A stretch of 64,000 nt of DNA from Bradyrhizobium sp. Ce-3 (GCF_022835695.1 NZ_BQUV01000004.1:186001-250000); one strand, 5' to 3'. Positions 1 to 9,449 are shown, counted from the stretch's first letter. Program-made: numbers and translations. Notes: a model not told the origin generated them from the sequence alone.

Positions 1-2
1 AC

Positions 3-863
3 GGCGCCTCGGTGTACGAGTTGCTGTCGACCGAGAAAGTCACCCATACCGCGGGTGTCCCGACGGTGTGGCTGATGCTGCTGCAATACATGGCCGCCAA
101 CAACGTCAAGCTGCCGGATCTGCAGATGGTGATCTGCGGCGGCTCGGCGATGCCGCGCTCGATGATCAAGGCGTTCCTCGACATGGGCAGCCAGGTCCGC
201 CACGCCTGGGGCATGACCGAGATGAGCCCGCTCGGCACGCTGGCGACGTTGAAGCCGCCGTTCACCGAACGCACCGGCGAAGAGCGTCTCGACATCCTGC
301 AGACCCAGGGCTATCCGCCGTTCGGCGTCGAGATGAAGATCACCGACGATGCCGGCAAGGACCTGCCGTGGGACGGCAAGACTTTCGGCCGTCTCAAGGT
401 CTCCGGCCCCGCGATCGCCAAGGCCTATTTCCGGGTCGACAGCAACATCCTCGACGATGCCGGATTTTTCGACACCGGCGACGTCTCGACGATGGACGAG
501 CACGGCTACATGCGGATCACCGACCGCTCCAAGGACGTGATCAAGTCCGGCGGCGAATGGATCTCCTCGATCGATCTCGAGAACCTCGCGGTCGGCCACC
601 CGGCAGTGGCCGAAGCCGCCGTGATCGGCGTCCATCACCCCAAATGGGATGAGCGGCCGCTCTTGATCGTGCAACTCAAGCAGGGCGAGAGCGCCACCCG
701 CGAGGACATCCTGAAGTTCATGGACGGCAAGATCGCCAAATGGTGGATGCCCGACGACGTCGCCTTCGTCGACGGCATTCCCCACACCGCGACCGGCAAG
801 ATCCTGAAGACCGCGCTGCGCGACCAGTTCAAGGACTACACTTTCCCGACCGCCGCGGCGTGA
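3..863 (+). CDS. Acyl-CoA synthetase (AMP-dependent), C-terminal part; 5' end outside the window
   Basis: This is the C-terminal half of an AMP-forming acyl-CoA ligase. The enzyme activates a carboxylic acid with ATP and transfers it to CoA. The frame is open to the left edge, so the N-terminal ATP-binding loop is missing. Visible motifs are WGMTEMSP (about bases 207-230), the FDTGD adenylate-binding motif (about 469-483), the hinge DRSKD that follows it, and the catalytic lysine of TATGKILK (about 787-810). The [10 protein letters not shown] form resembles medium-chain and 3-methylthiopropionyl-CoA ligases, but the substrate cannot be read from sequence. The gene ends with an Ala-rich tail just before a dispersed palindrome. 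Family is near certain; substrate is unknown. Confidence 0.9.
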   Translation, partial: GASVYELLSTEKVTHTAGVPTVWLMLLQYMAANNVKLPDLQMVICGGSAMPRSMIKAFLDMGSQVRHAWGMTEMSPLGTLATLKPPFTERTGEERLDILQTQGYPPFGVEMKITDDAGKDLPWDGKTFGRLKVSGPAIAKAYFRVDSNILDDAGFFDTGDVSTMDEHGYMRITDRSKDVIKSGGEWISSIDLENLAVGHPAVAEAAVIGVHHPKWDERPLLIVQLKQGESATREDILKFMDGKIAKWWMPDDVAFVDGIPHTATGKILKTALRDQFKDYTFPTAAA

Positions 864-879
864 CGCAACACGAGAAACC

Positions 880-962
880 GTAGCCCGGATGGAGCGAAGC
901 GTAATCCGGGTTCGGCGACGGAAAGACCGACCCCGGATTTCGCTTCGCTCCATCCGGGCTAC
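880..962. repeat. Dispersed palindrome, 'gtagcccggatg' family, copy 1
   Basis: Two inverted arms, gtagcccggatgg and ccatccgggctac, enclose about 57 bases with an internal gcgaagcg/cgcttcgc complement. The same arms recur at 5671-5786. It lies directly after the acyl-CoA ligase stop. It is a REP-like element of the kind scattered through Bradyrhizobium-type genomes. It may also fold in the 3' end of the mRNA. Confidence 0.8.
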
Positions 963-1071
963 GACCTATACCCCACCCAAATCCCTTGAATTCGCCGCAG
1001 GTCCGTGGTCTCACACGATGATTGGCGGCGGCTGAGGTCGCCGGGGACAGCAACCGGCAGATTTTTCGACG

Positions 1072-1929
1072 ATGGCGCGCAGGTTTTCCGCTCCCTACCA
1101 GCAGGAGCCCGTGTCCGGTCTCGCCACCTGGTCGCGCAACCTCGCCATCTTCTCCGTCGTTGCGGTGGTGGTCTCGATCCTGATCGTCCGCTTCGGGTTC
1201 CTGGAGGTCAAACCGGCGCTGGCGACCTTCTTCGGCGCGCTTGGGCTCGCCGGCCTGTCGATCCTGCTTGGGCTCGCCGCCTTCGCCGCGATCTGGCAGA
1301 ACGGCACCCGCGGCATGGGCCGGATCCTGTTGGCGCTCGTGATCGACGCCGCGATCCTCGCCTACCCGGCCTACCTCATCTACCAGTACCGCAAGCTGCC
1401 GCGGATCTACGACGTCACCACCGACGCGATCGATCCGCCGAAATTCGAGGCGCTGGCACGGCTGCGCACCGGGGAAGGCACCAACCCGGCCGCCTATGCC
1501 GGTCTGTATTCGGCCGAGAAGCAGCGTGCGGCCTGGCCCGATATCGAAACCGTCGAGCTCGAGATCCCGGTCGACCGCGCCTATGAGCTGACCTTGCGGC
1601 TGGTGAACCGCCGCAAATGGCTGGTGATCGACGCCCGCGCGCCGCAGCCGCCACGCCGGATCGGCCGCATCGAGGCGGTGGCGCGCACGCCGATCATGGG
1701 TTTCCGCGAGGACGTGTCGATCCGGGTCACCCCCGACGACGAGGATTCGCGCGTCGATATCCGTTCGGCGTCGCGCTATTTCGACACCGATCTCGGCAGC
1801 AACGCCGCGCGGGTCAAGAAGCTGATCGAGGACCTCAACACCGCCGCCGAGAACGATAATTCCAAGCCGGCCAAGAAGGCAGCTCCGGTCGCGCCAAAGG
1901 CACCCCCGGCGAAGACGGTGAAGAAGTAA
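1072..1929 (+). CDS. DUF1499 family membrane protein
   Basis: This 285-residue protein has three hydrophobic segments near residues 18-41, 45-72 and 78-102, followed by a soluble DUF1499 domain (about 125-260). The domain contains the family-like stretch RIEAVARTPIMGF and the acidic strand VDIRSASRYFDTDLG. The last 30 residues are a Lys/Ala/Pro-rich tail, probably disordered. DUF1499 has no established biochemical role. The protein should sit in the inner membrane with the domain outside the bilayer. It is a single gene flanked by dispersed palindromes. The Shine-Dalgarno sequence before the ATG is weak, but no better start is visible. Confidence 0.85.
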   Translation: MARRFSAPYQQEPVSGLATWSRNLAIFSVVAVVVSILIVRFGFLEVKPALATFFGALGLAGLSILLGLAAFAAIWQNGTRGMGRILLALVIDAAILAYPAYLIYQYRKLPRIYDVTTDAIDPPKFEALARLRTGEGTNPAAYAGLYSAEKQRAAWPDIETVELEIPVDRAYELTLRLVNRRKWLVIDARAPQPPRRIGRIEAVARTPIMGFREDVSIRVTPDDEDSRVDIRSASRYFDTDLGSNAARVKKLIEDLNTAAENDNSKPAKKAAPVAPKAPPAKTVKK

Positions 1930-1936
1930 CCTCTCC

Positions 1937-2039
1937 CGTCATTCCGGGGCGCGCGAAGCGCGAGCCCGGAATCCATTTCGTCTCTGAGCTTGCGGCCCGA
2001 TGGATTCCGGGCTGTCGCTTCGCGAGCCCCGGAATGACG
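1937..2039. repeat. Dispersed palindrome, 'cgtcattccgggg' family
   Basis: Outer arms cgtcattccgggg and ccccggaatgacg are perfect reverse complements. Inner arms cccggaatccat and atggattccggg give a second nested inverted repeat. The element fills the convergent gap between the DUF1499 gene and the MBL-fold hydrolase. Confidence 0.8.
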
Positions 2040-2054
2040 AATGGATGGCGGTGG

Positions 2055-2972
2055 CTAAGCCATCCGGTACGTGCCACCGATCACCGGATCGCCGTCGGTC
2101 GCCACGACACCGCGTGCGACGAGGTCCTCCAGATGCGCCAGCACCGAATAGCCGGCGGCATTGGCGAGGCGCGGGTCGAGCCCGATATAGATCGCCCGTA
2201 CCATGGTCGGGATGTCGGCCTCGCCCTTAGCCAGCCGATGCAGGATCGAGGCCTCGCGAGCCCGGCGATGCCGCGCCAGGAAGCGCACATAGCGCGGGCC
2301 TTCCGGAATCTCCGGGCCGTGGCCGGAGAAATAGAGCTGCTCGGGCCGCTGCTCCAGCCGCTCCAGTGAGGCCATGTAGTCGATCATCGAACCGTCGGGC
2401 GGCGCCACGATCGAGGTCGACCAGCCCATCACATGGTCGCCGACGAAATTGATGCTGCGCTCGGTCCAGGCGAACGCCAGATGGTTGGCAGTGTGCCCCG
2501 GGGTGGCGACGGCTTCCAGCGCGAAGCCACTTCCCTCGATGACGTCGCCGTGCTTGACCTCGATATCGGGCCGGAAATCGCGGTCGGCGCCGGATTCCGG
2601 ATTGTGCTTCTCGCTCTCGAAGCGCGGCCGCGAGGCGCGGTGCGGGCCTTCGGCATAGACTGGCGCGCCGGTCGCGGCCTTGATCCGCGGCGTGTTCGGC
2701 GAATGGTCGCGATGGGTATGGGTGACCAGGATGTGGGTCACGGTCTCGCCCTTGACCGCATCGAGCAGCGCCTTCGCATGCGCCTCGTCATCGGGACCGG
2801 GATCGATGATCGCGACCTTGCCCTCGCCCACGATGTAGCTGACCGTGCCGGTGAAGGTGAACGGGCTCGGATTGTTGCAGAGGACGCGGCGCACGCCGGG
2901 GCGGACCTGTTCGACCACGCCGGGCTTCAGCGGAAAGTCGCGGTTGAACGGGATGTCGTCGTTGTCGGCCAT
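2055..2972 (-). CDS. Metallo-beta-lactamase-fold hydrolase (LACTB2-like)
   Basis: A 305-residue MBL-fold metallohydrolase. The zinc-binding motif THTHRDH is present, followed by the later ligands GHTANH, a GDH aspartate and a SGHGPE histidine. The C-terminal 80 residues look like the winged-helix extension of LACTB2-type proteins. The start is placed at ATG 2972 because an AAGGA Shine-Dalgarno sequence lies just upstream; an upstream frame extension to 2999 has no such support. Members act on diverse thioesters, phosphodiesters or RNA, so the substrate is open. It precedes the glutaryl-CoA dehydrogenase gene only by position. It is not an obvious PhnP. Confidence 0.85.
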   Translation of the reverse strand: MADNDDIPFNRDFPLKPGVVEQVRPGVRRVLCNNPSPFTFTGTVSYIVGEGKVAIIDPGPDDEAHAKALLDAVKGETVTHILVTHTHRDHSPNTPRIKAATGAPVYAEGPHRASRPRFESEKHNPESGADRDFRPDIEVKHGDVIEGSGFALEAVATPGHTANHLAFAWTERSINFVGDHVMGWSTSIVAPPDGSMIDYMASLERLEQRPEQLYFSGHGPEIPEGPRYVRFLARHRRAREASILHRLAKGEADIPTMVRAIYIGLDPRLANAAGYSVLAHLEDLVARGVVATDGDPVIGGTYRMA

Positions 2973-2995
2973 GGGATCCGATTCCTTGTGAGCCG

Positions 2996-3121
2996 TCATC
3001 CCCGGATGAGCGCTCCGCGCTCACTCGGGGGTGCGAGCTCTTGCGAGCCTCGAAAGATGTCGGGCACCACCTCGCGTCATCCTTCGAGGCGCGCCGAAGG
3101 GGCGCGCACCTCAGGATGACG
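2996..3121. repeat. Dispersed palindromic element, 'catccttcgagg/cctcaggatg' family, copy 1
   Basis: The core cgtcatccttcgagg... ends with cctcaggatgacg at 3075-3121. A preceding hairpin-rich stretch (gagcgctccgcgctc) probably belongs to the same element. A second copy of the core lies at 14034-14140. It sits between two co-directional minus-strand genes. Confidence 0.7.
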
Positions 3122-3131
3122 CCTCCGGGAT

Positions 3132-4346
3132 TTACGAGAACGCCTGGATGCCGGTGATCGCGCGGCCGAGGATCAGCGCGTGAACGTCGTGCGTGCCCTC
3201 ATAGGTGTTGACCGTCTCGAGGTTCGCGGCGTGGCGCATCACGTGATATTCGATCTGGATGCCGTTGCCGCCGTGCATGTCGCGCGCCATGCGGGCAATG
3301 TCGAGCGACTTGCCGCAATTGTTGCGCTTGACGATCGAGATCATCTCCGGCGCCATCTTGCCTTCGTCCATCAGGCGGCCGACGCGCAACGAGGCCTGCA
3401 GGCCGAGCGCGATCTCGGTCTCCATGTCGGCGAGCTTCTTCTGCACCAGCTGGGTGGCGGCGAGCGGGCGACCAAACTGCTTGCGGTCGAGGGTGTACTG
3501 CCGCGCGCGGTGCATACAGTCCTCGGCGGCGCCGAGCGCACCCCAGGAGATGCCGTAGCGAGCGCGGTTGAGGCAGCCGAACGGGCCCTTGAGGCCGGAG
3601 ACGTTGGGCAGCAGTGCGCTTTCCGGCACCACCACATTGTCCATCACGATCTCGCCCGTGATCGAGGCGCGCAAGCTGAGCTTGCCGCCGACCTTCGGCG
3701 CCGACAGGCCCTTCATGCCCTTCTCGAGGATGAAGCCGCGGATCTGGTTGTCATGCGCGGCCGACTTGGCCCACACCACGAACACGTCGGCGATCGGCGC
3801 ATTCGAGATCCACATCTTGGCGCCGTTCAGCTTGTAGCCGTCGGCCACCTTCTCGGCGCGGGTCTTCATGCCGCCGGGATCGGAACCGGCGTCCGGCTCG
3901 GTCAGGCCGAAGCAGCCGACCCATTCTCCGGTCGCAAGCTTGGGGAGATATTTCTTGCGCTGGTTTTCGTCGCCATAGGCGTAGATCGGATACATCACCA
4001 GCGAGGTCTGCACCGAATTCATCGAGCGATAGCCGCTATCGACGCGTTCGATCTCGCGCGCCACCAGGCCATAGGCCACGTAGCTCGCATTGGCGCAGCC
4101 ATATTCCTCGGGCAGCGTCACGCCGATCAGGCCGAGCTCACCCATCTCGTTGAAGATCTCGCGGTCGGTCTTCTCTTCCAGATAGGCCTTGGTGACCCGC
4201 GGCAGCAGCTTGTCCTGCGCATAGGCCCGCGCCGTGTCGCGGATCAGGCGTTCGTCTTCGGTGAGCTGGTCGTCGAGCAGGAACGGATCATCCCACTGGA
4301 AGCTGGCGGCAGCCGGCTTGTCCTTGGCCTGGGGGCGCACGCTCAT
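3132..4346 (-). CDS. gcdH: Glutaryl-CoA dehydrogenase
   Basis: A 404-residue acyl-CoA dehydrogenase that best fits glutaryl-CoA dehydrogenase, which oxidises and decarboxylates glutaryl-CoA to crotonyl-CoA in lysine and tryptophan breakdown, passing electrons to ETF. Family marks include [14 protein letters not shown] in the FAD/substrate region, [17 protein letters not shown], and near the C-terminus the active-site glutamate in [20 protein letters not shown]. The length matches GcdH. The N-terminus [19 protein letters not shown] is also typical of the subfamily. The gene is monocistronic, followed by a palindromic repeat. Related acyl-CoA dehydrogenases exist, but the C-terminal motif makes GcdH the clear first choice. 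Confidence 0.9.
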   Translation of the reverse strand: MSVRPQAKDKPAAASFQWDDPFLLDDQLTEDERLIRDTARAYAQDKLLPRVTKAYLEEKTDREIFNEMGELGLIGVTLPEEYGCANASYVAYGLVAREIERVDSGYRSMNSVQTSLVMYPIYAYGDENQRKKYLPKLATGEWVGCFGLTEPDAGSDPGGMKTRAEKVADGYKLNGAKMWISNAPIADVFVVWAKSAAHDNQIRGFILEKGMKGLSAPKVGGKLSLRASITGEIVMDNVVVPESALLPNVSGLKGPFGCLNRARYGISWGALGAAEDCMHRARQYTLDRKQFGRPLAATQLVQKKLADMETEIALGLQASLRVGRLMDEGKMAPEMISIVKRNNCGKSLDIARMARDMHGGNGIQIEYHVMRHAANLETVNTYEGTHDVHALILGRAITGIQAFS

Positions 4347-4473
4347 GAAATATCCTTTCGTATCGTCACTCGGAATTTGGCGGATAAATTAAAGCGCTAT
4401 GCTGCGAAGCGCAATTGAATTGGGCGCATGCATCCCGGGGGCGATGCGCGCATCGCGCCCGGAATGGCCCGCG

Positions 4474-5550
4474 TCAGACGTCGAACTTCTCGTTCGACAC
4501 GATCTCGATGCCGAAACCGGACAGGCCCTTGTAGTCGTGCACCGACGAGGTCAGGTGCCGGATCGAGCTAATGCCGAGATCGCGCAGGATCTGCGCGCCG
4601 ACGCCGACCTCGCGCCATTGCTTGTTGCGGTCGGCCTCCGCCGACTTCTGCTCGCTCACCGGCTGGACCGGAACACCGGCGGCACCGTCGCGCAGATATA
4701 CCAGCACGCCGCGGCCGGCATCCTTGAAATGCCGCAATACGGCTTCCATGCGTGCCGGGCCGGTGAACAGGTCCTTGACGATGTTGGGCTTGTGCAGCCG
4801 CGTCAGCACGTCCCGGCCGTCGCCGATGCCGTTATAGACGAAGGCGGCATGCATGATCTCGTCGAACGGCGAGCGATAGGCGTAGCCCTGCAGCGGACCG
4901 ATCGGGCTTTCGGTAGTGAAGGTCGCGACCCGCTCGATCAGCTTCTCGCGCGCCTGGCGATAGGCGATCATATCGGCGATCGTGACATGCTTGAGCTTGT
5001 GGCGGGCGGCGAACTTCGCGACCTGCTCGCCCTTCATCACGGTTCCATCGTCGTTCATCAGCTCGCTGATGACGCCCACCGGCGGCAGGCCCGACAGCCG
5101 GCACAGGTCGACCGCCGCCTCGGTGTGGCCGGAGCGCAGCAGCACGCCGCCGTCGCGCGCGATCAGCGGGAAGATGTGGCCGGGGCGGGCGAAATCATTG
5201 GCGCCGGCATTGGGATTGGCGAGCGCACGGCAGCAGGAGGCGCGCTCCTCGGCCGAGATGCCGGTGCCGCCATCGGGCTTGTAGTCGATCGAGACGGTGA
5301 AGGCGGTGGTGTGATTGGACTCGTTGTGCGCCACCATCGGGTCGAGCCGCAGCCGGCGGGCGTCCTCGGTGGTGATCGGCGCGCAGACGATGCCGGAGGT
5401 GTGGCGGATGATGAAGGCCATCTTTTCCGCCGTGCAGAACGACGCCGCGACGATCAGATCGCCCTCGCCTTCCCGATCGTCATCGTCGGTGACGACGACG
5501 AGTTCGCCCTTCGCAAAGGCTTGCAGCACTTCCTGGATCGTATCGGCCAT
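4474..5550 (-). CDS. ribB: 3,4-dihydroxy-2-butanone-4-phosphate synthase with degenerate RibA-like domain (RibBX type)
   Basis: The N-terminal 200 residues are a complete DHBP synthase, which makes the four-carbon precursor of riboflavin from ribulose 5-phosphate. It carries the acidic loop DDDDREGEGDL (residues 22-32), HTSGIVCAP, and the GHTEAAVDLCRLSGL active-site strand. The C-terminal 150 residues align with GTP cyclohydrolase II, but the segment that should hold the three zinc cysteines reads RLHKPNIVKDLFTGPARME and has none. The second domain should therefore lack cyclohydrolase activity, as in described RibBX proteins. No FMN riboswitch is recognisable upstream. The gene is apparently monocistronic. 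Confidence 0.9.
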   Translation of the reverse strand: MADTIQEVLQAFAKGELVVVTDDDDREGEGDLIVAASFCTAEKMAFIIRHTSGIVCAPITTEDARRLRLDPMVAHNESNHTTAFTVSIDYKPDGGTGISAEERASCCRALANPNAGANDFARPGHIFPLIARDGGVLLRSGHTEAAVDLCRLSGLPPVGVISELMNDDGTVMKGEQVAKFAARHKLKHVTIADMIAYRQAREKLIERVATFTTESPIGPLQGYAYRSPFDEIMHAAFVYNGIGDGRDVLTRLHKPNIVKDLFTGPARMEAVLRHFKDAGRGVLVYLRDGAAGVPVQPVSEQKSAEADRNKQWREVGVGAQILRDLGISSIRHLTSSVHDYKGLSGFGIEIVSNEKFDV

Positions 5551-5670
5551 TGTCCTGACATCTCGCTATATGCAGGCAGTGGATTAGCCGGGTTCCGATG
5601 TCAGCGCCAGTATCATTATGCAACCCGCCATGCGTCCGGCAGGCATCGTCGGCAGGCATACCAGGAGCCG

Positions 5671-5786
5671 GTAGCCCGGATGAAGCGAAGCGCAATCCGG
5701 GCATTTCCACGTACACGGTCCCCGGATTTCGCGGAGCCTGTCATCGGGCGCGCGTTCGCGCGACCCGTTGGCTTCATCCGGGCTAC
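5671..5786. repeat. Dispersed palindrome, 'gtagcccggatg' family, copy 2
   Basis: Arms gtagcccggatgaag and cttcatccgggctac are perfect reverse complements separated by about 86 bases. It shares its ends with the element at 880-962 but has a longer, GC-rich interior. It occupies most of the gap between the antiporter stop and the ribB start. Confidence 0.8.
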
Positions 5787-5798
5787 AGAGCCGCCTTC

Positions 5799-7532
5799 TT
5801 AAGGCAGCACCTCGCGCCGATCGCTGAGCTGGGCGTCCATTTCGGCGCGCTTGTCGTCGAGCAGGCCGGCGTCGGCGGCCTCGATCACCGAATAGAGCTC
5901 GCCGGCGTCGCTGAGCCGGGTCACCGTCACGTAGTCGGCGCCGGCCGCGTAGAGGTCGTCGACGCCGGTCAGCAGGTCCGCGGTGGCGACGATCTTCGCG
6001 GTCGGATTCAGGGCGCGGACGTGGCGCACCAGCTTCTCATTGTCGGCGCCGACCAACAGGAAATCCGGCACGCTCAGGATGATGACCTCGGCCTTGCCGA
6101 TGCCGGCATGGACGAGCGTGTCGACATTGCTGATGTCGCCATAGATCACGTGCATGCCGCGGTCGGACAGCGTGCGGAACACCAGCGGATTGAAGTCGAT
6201 GACGCTGATCTGCTCGAGCAGCGACTGGTTCTGCCGCTCGATCTGGCTGATCAGCGCGCTCGCGGCGCGGAAAAAGCCGAGGATCACGATGCGCCGGATT
6301 TCACCATGCCCCTCCTCGTGCCCGGCCTCGCCACGGCCCTCGCCCTCCTGGTCGAGGTCGCGCAGCCCGATCCGCTTCAAGGGGCCGATCAGGCCGCGCA
6401 CGATCTGATCGCTGCGGGCCATCGCGAAGGTCGAGAGCACCGCCAGCACCACGAACGCGAACGAGACCGCATTGGCGGTCTCGGTCCCGATATGGTTGGC
6501 GGCGATGCCGGTCTGGATCACCACCAGCGAGAACTCGGAAATCTGTGCCAGGTTGATCGCCGGCAGCAGGCTGGCACGCAGGCCCTGCTTCATCAGATAG
6601 AGCGGCGTGAATGTCGTGACCAGGCGGCTGATGACCGTGAAGGCCGCAATGACCAGCGCAAGCCAGATCACCGATAGGCCGGGAATCGGGATCGTCATGC
6701 CGAGCGCGACGAAGAACAGCGTGATGAAGAAATCCCTGAGCGTCGTGACCTTGGCGGTGACGTCGAGCGCATAGGGGAAGGTCGAGATCGAAACGCCGGC
6801 GACCAGCGAGCCCATCTCGCGCGACAGATGCAGCCGCTCGGCGATCTCGCCGATCAGGAAGCACCAGGCGAGCGCGCCGAGCAGCACGAGCTCGGGCCGC
6901 CGCGCGATCTGGTGGAACAGCCGCGGCAGCACGTAGCGGCTCAGCACCAAAGCGGTCGCGACCAGCACCGCAACGCGGGCGATCGACAGCAGCACGACGC
7001 TGATCTGCAGATTATCGAGGCTCGGCTGCACCGCCAGGAACAGGATCGCGAAGATGTCCTGCAGCACCAGCACGCCGAGCGTGATGCGGCCCGGCAGCGT
7101 GTCGAGCTCGCGCTTTTCGTACAGCACCTTGACGATGATCACGGTCGAGGACAGCGCGCAGGCGACGCAGAGATAGACCGCGTCGAACTTGCCACCGCCG
7201 ATCGCAAGCCCGATTGCCGCGAAGAACGCCACGCCGATCAGGCAGCCGCCGATCAGCTCGCCGGCGCCGGCGAACAGGATGACCTTGCCGGCACGGATGA
7301 TCTTCTTGAGGTCGATTTCGAGCCCGATCATGAACAGCATGAAGATCAGGCCGAGCTCGGAGATGACGCTGATCGATTCCTGGGACTTGACCCAGCCCAT
7401 GCCGAATGGACCAATGAAAAAGCCGGCGATAAGGTAGGCCAGTATCAGCGGTTGCCGGGAGAAATGGGCGAGCAGCCCAATCCCCCAGGCGAACAGGATA
7501 CAGAGCGTGATATCGGGAATCAGTTCATGCAT
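5799..7532 (-). CDS. CPA2-family monovalent cation:proton antiporter with C-terminal NAD-binding (TrkA-N) domain
   Basis: This 577-residue protein resembles the KefB/YbaL/RosB branch of CPA2 antiporters. The first 390 residues hold about 12 hydrophobic segments, including GLIFMLFMIGLEIDL and the segment around GALAWCFLIGE. A TrkA-N type nucleotide-binding domain follows (VILGFFRAASALI, DFNPLVFRTL, VIYGDISN). Such proteins exchange K+ or Na+ for H+ at the inner membrane under control of the cytosolic nucleotide-binding domain. ATG 7532 is chosen because AAGGAAG lies about 10 bases upstream. The further upstream extension runs toward the divergent DUF3124 gene. The transported ion is not determined. 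Confidence 0.88.
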   Translation of the reverse strand: MHELIPDITLCILFAWGIGLLAHFSRQPLILAYLIAGFFIGPFGMGWVKSQESISVISELGLIFMLFMIGLEIDLKKIIRAGKVILFAGAGELIGGCLIGVAFFAAIGLAIGGGKFDAVYLCVACALSSTVIIVKVLYEKRELDTLPGRITLGVLVLQDIFAILFLAVQPSLDNLQISVVLLSIARVAVLVATALVLSRYVLPRLFHQIARRPELVLLGALAWCFLIGEIAERLHLSREMGSLVAGVSISTFPYALDVTAKVTTLRDFFITLFFVALGMTIPIPGLSVIWLALVIAAFTVISRLVTTFTPLYLMKQGLRASLLPAINLAQISEFSLVVIQTGIAANHIGTETANAVSFAFVVLAVLSTFAMARSDQIVRGLIGPLKRIGLRDLDQEGEGRGEAGHEEGHGEIRRIVILGFFRAASALISQIERQNQSLLEQISVIDFNPLVFRTLSDRGMHVIYGDISNVDTLVHAGIGKAEVIILSVPDFLLVGADNEKLVRHVRALNPTAKIVATADLLTGVDDLYAAGADYVTVTRLSDAGELYSVIEAADAGLLDDKRAEMDAQLSDRREVLP

Positions 7533-7590
7533 GCGTGAAAGACTTCCTTTGCCGCAACCTAGAGGGCCGGGCGTGAGGATCAACCTAGCA

Positions 7591-8133
7591 ATGTGTCACA
7601 TCCGCGCAGGCGGCATTTTTCTGGCAGTTTTGCTCTGCCTGCTCACCGTGCGCGTGACCGACGCGCTAGCACAATCCCCGGCAGGTATTGAACAAAATTT
7701 TGCGAACTCGCTGACCACGGTGCCATCCGAAGGCCTGACCGCTTCCGGTGCATTCTACGTGCCGGTGTATTCCAGCGTATCGATGAGCCAGGGCAAGCTC
7801 AGGGCCGATTTCTCGGTGACGCTCAGCGTGCACAACGCCTCCGAGACGCGGCCGCTGGTGCTGAAGCGGATCGCCTATTTCGACACATCAGGCAAGATGG
7901 TGGAGAGCTACCTCAAATCGCCGGTCGCGCTAAAACCGTTTGCGACCGTCGAGGTCGCGATCGCCACCACCGATACCCGCGGCGGCACCGGCGCGAATTT
8001 CGTGGTCGATTGGGCGGCCGCCGGCGAAATCGCGGAACCGGCGGTCGAGGCCTTGATGGTCGGCAGCGTCGGCGCCGGGCACTACGCCTTCATCAGCCAG
8101 GGCCGCCCGATCCGGCTGATCGGCAAGAACTGA
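7591..8133 (+). CDS. DUF3124-type secreted protein
   Basis: A 180-residue protein with a signal peptide (hydrophobic core IFLAVLLCLLTV, likely cleavage after DALAQ). The mature part is a beta-rich domain containing YVPVYSSVSM and the paired-strand region KRIAYFDTSGKMVESYL, consistent with DUF3124. Function is unknown. It is likely periplasmic or surface-attached. ATG 7591 has GAGGAT about 12 bases upstream; a GTG at 7573 in the same frame is less likely. It is divergent from the antiporter gene with only 58 bases between starts, so the two share a promoter region. Confidence 0.75.
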   Translation: MCHIRAGGIFLAVLLCLLTVRVTDALAQSPAGIEQNFANSLTTVPSEGLTASGAFYVPVYSSVSMSQGKLRADFSVTLSVHNASETRPLVLKRIAYFDTSGKMVESYLKSPVALKPFATVEVAIATTDTRGGTGANFVVDWAAAGEIAEPAVEALMVGSVGAGHYAFISQGRPIRLIGKN

Positions 8134-8193
8134 CTTCACAGAGGGCCCTTCCCAGCGGCCTTCTCAACGACAACAACACGGAGCGAAACGTCC

Positions 8194-9432
8194 ATGTCCA
8201 CCACAGCCCAGTTCGACTTCACACCGCTGCTCCCGGCCGGCCTGCCTGCGCCCGCCGCGCGCTGGACCGGGCTCGCCAAGTACAGCTTCGTCGGCGGCAA
8301 CAACGACCCGGACCAGGTCCCGGTCGACGGGCTGCTGGAGGCGATGAACGCGGTGCTGAAGCGCGAGGGCAGGAATCTGGCGACCTATAACCTCGCACAC
8401 GGGCCGCAGGGTTATCTGCCGCTGCGCCGGTTCCTGGCCGAGAAACTGAAGCGCGATGCCGGAATTGCCTGCACGCCGGATGAGATCATGATCGTCTCCG
8501 GCTCGCTGCAGGCGCTCGACCTGGTCAATCAGACGCTGCTCGCCAAAGGTGACACCGTGCTGATCGAACAGGAAACCTATCAGGGCTCGCTGAACCGGCT
8601 GACCCGGCTCGGCGTCAACGCGGTCGGCATTCCCCTCGATGGCGAGGGCATCAGGATCGATGCGCTGGCCGCAGCGCTTGCCGATCACAAGCGGCGCGGC
8701 ATCACGCCGAAATATATCTACACCATCCCGACGGTGCAGAACCCGACCGGCTCGATCCTGCCCGAGAGCCGCCGCGCCGAGATGCTGAAGCTGTCGAAGG
8801 AATACGGCGTGCCGATCTTCGAGGACGATTGCTATGCCGATCTGATCTGGAGCGGCGAACGGCCGCCCGCGATCTACGCCATGAGCCAGCATGGCGGCGT
8901 GATCCATATCGGCTCGTTCTCGAAGTCGATCGCGCCGGCGCTGCGGGTCGGCTTCATCGTCGCGCCCTGGGCGATCATGTCGCGGATGCTGCCGCTGAAG
9001 ACCGACGCCGGCTCCGGCGCGCTGGAGCAGATGGTGCTCGCCGAGTACTGCGCGCCGCATTTTGCGACCCATGTGCCGCGGTTGACCAAGGGGCTGCGCG
9101 CCAAGCTCGACACGCTCATGGAGGCGCTGAACGAGCAGTTCGGCACGTCGGCCGAGTTCGAGGCGCCGAAGGGCGGCATCTTCCTCTGGGTCAAGCTGCC
9201 CGACAATGTCGACACATTGAAGCTCTACCAGGCGGCGCTCGCCGCCGGGGTCTCGATCAATCCGGGACCGGAATGGTCGACCAGCAAGGCGCATTCGGCG
9301 AGCCGGCTCCGCCTCTGCTTCGCCAGCCCCTCGCACGACCAGATCCGCGAGGGCGTCGCCGTGCTCGCCGAAGTGTGCCGCAAGGAGTTCGGCGTGCCGG
9401 CGCGCAGCAGCAATGTAGAGAAGCGCGGCTAG
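8194..9432 (+). CDS. PLP-dependent aminotransferase (class I, LysN/MocR-aminotransferase type without HTH)
   Basis: A 412-residue fold-type I aminotransferase. The PLP lysine is in HIGSFSKSIAPALRVGF, with the usual cofactor contacts NPTGSILPESRR upstream and FEDDCYADLIW between. There is no N-terminal GntR HTH, so it is a free enzyme related to 2-aminoadipate/branched-chain aminotransferases (LysN type). The amino donor is not predictable. An imperfect GGAG lies 12 bases before the ATG. The gene stands 60 bases after the DUF3124 gene on the same strand, but a functional link is not evident. Confidence 0.85.
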   Translation: MSTTAQFDFTPLLPAGLPAPAARWTGLAKYSFVGGNNDPDQVPVDGLLEAMNAVLKREGRNLATYNLAHGPQGYLPLRRFLAEKLKRDAGIACTPDEIMIVSGSLQALDLVNQTLLAKGDTVLIEQETYQGSLNRLTRLGVNAVGIPLDGEGIRIDALAAALADHKRRGITPKYIYTIPTVQNPTGSILPESRRAEMLKLSKEYGVPIFEDDCYADLIWSGERPPAIYAMSQHGGVIHIGSFSKSIAPALRVGFIVAPWAIMSRMLPLKTDAGSGALEQMVLAEYCAPHFATHVPRLTKGLRAKLDTLMEALNEQFGTSAEFEAPKGGIFLWVKLPDNVDTLKLYQAALAAGVSINPGPEWSTSKAHSASRLRLCFASPSHDQIREGVAVLAEVCRKEFGVPARSSNVEKRG

Positions 9433-9449
9433 CTGCTTCGCTCGCGGCG

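Noticed and set aside
2055-2972. The MBL-fold hydrolase as PhnP
   Set aside because: It is about 24 kb from the phn genes and its GHTANH and LACTB2-like C-terminal region differ from PhnP.
5551-5670. FMN riboswitch upstream of ribB
   Set aside because: The conserved RFN-element words are absent in this stretch, and most of the rest of the gap is a dispersed palindrome.
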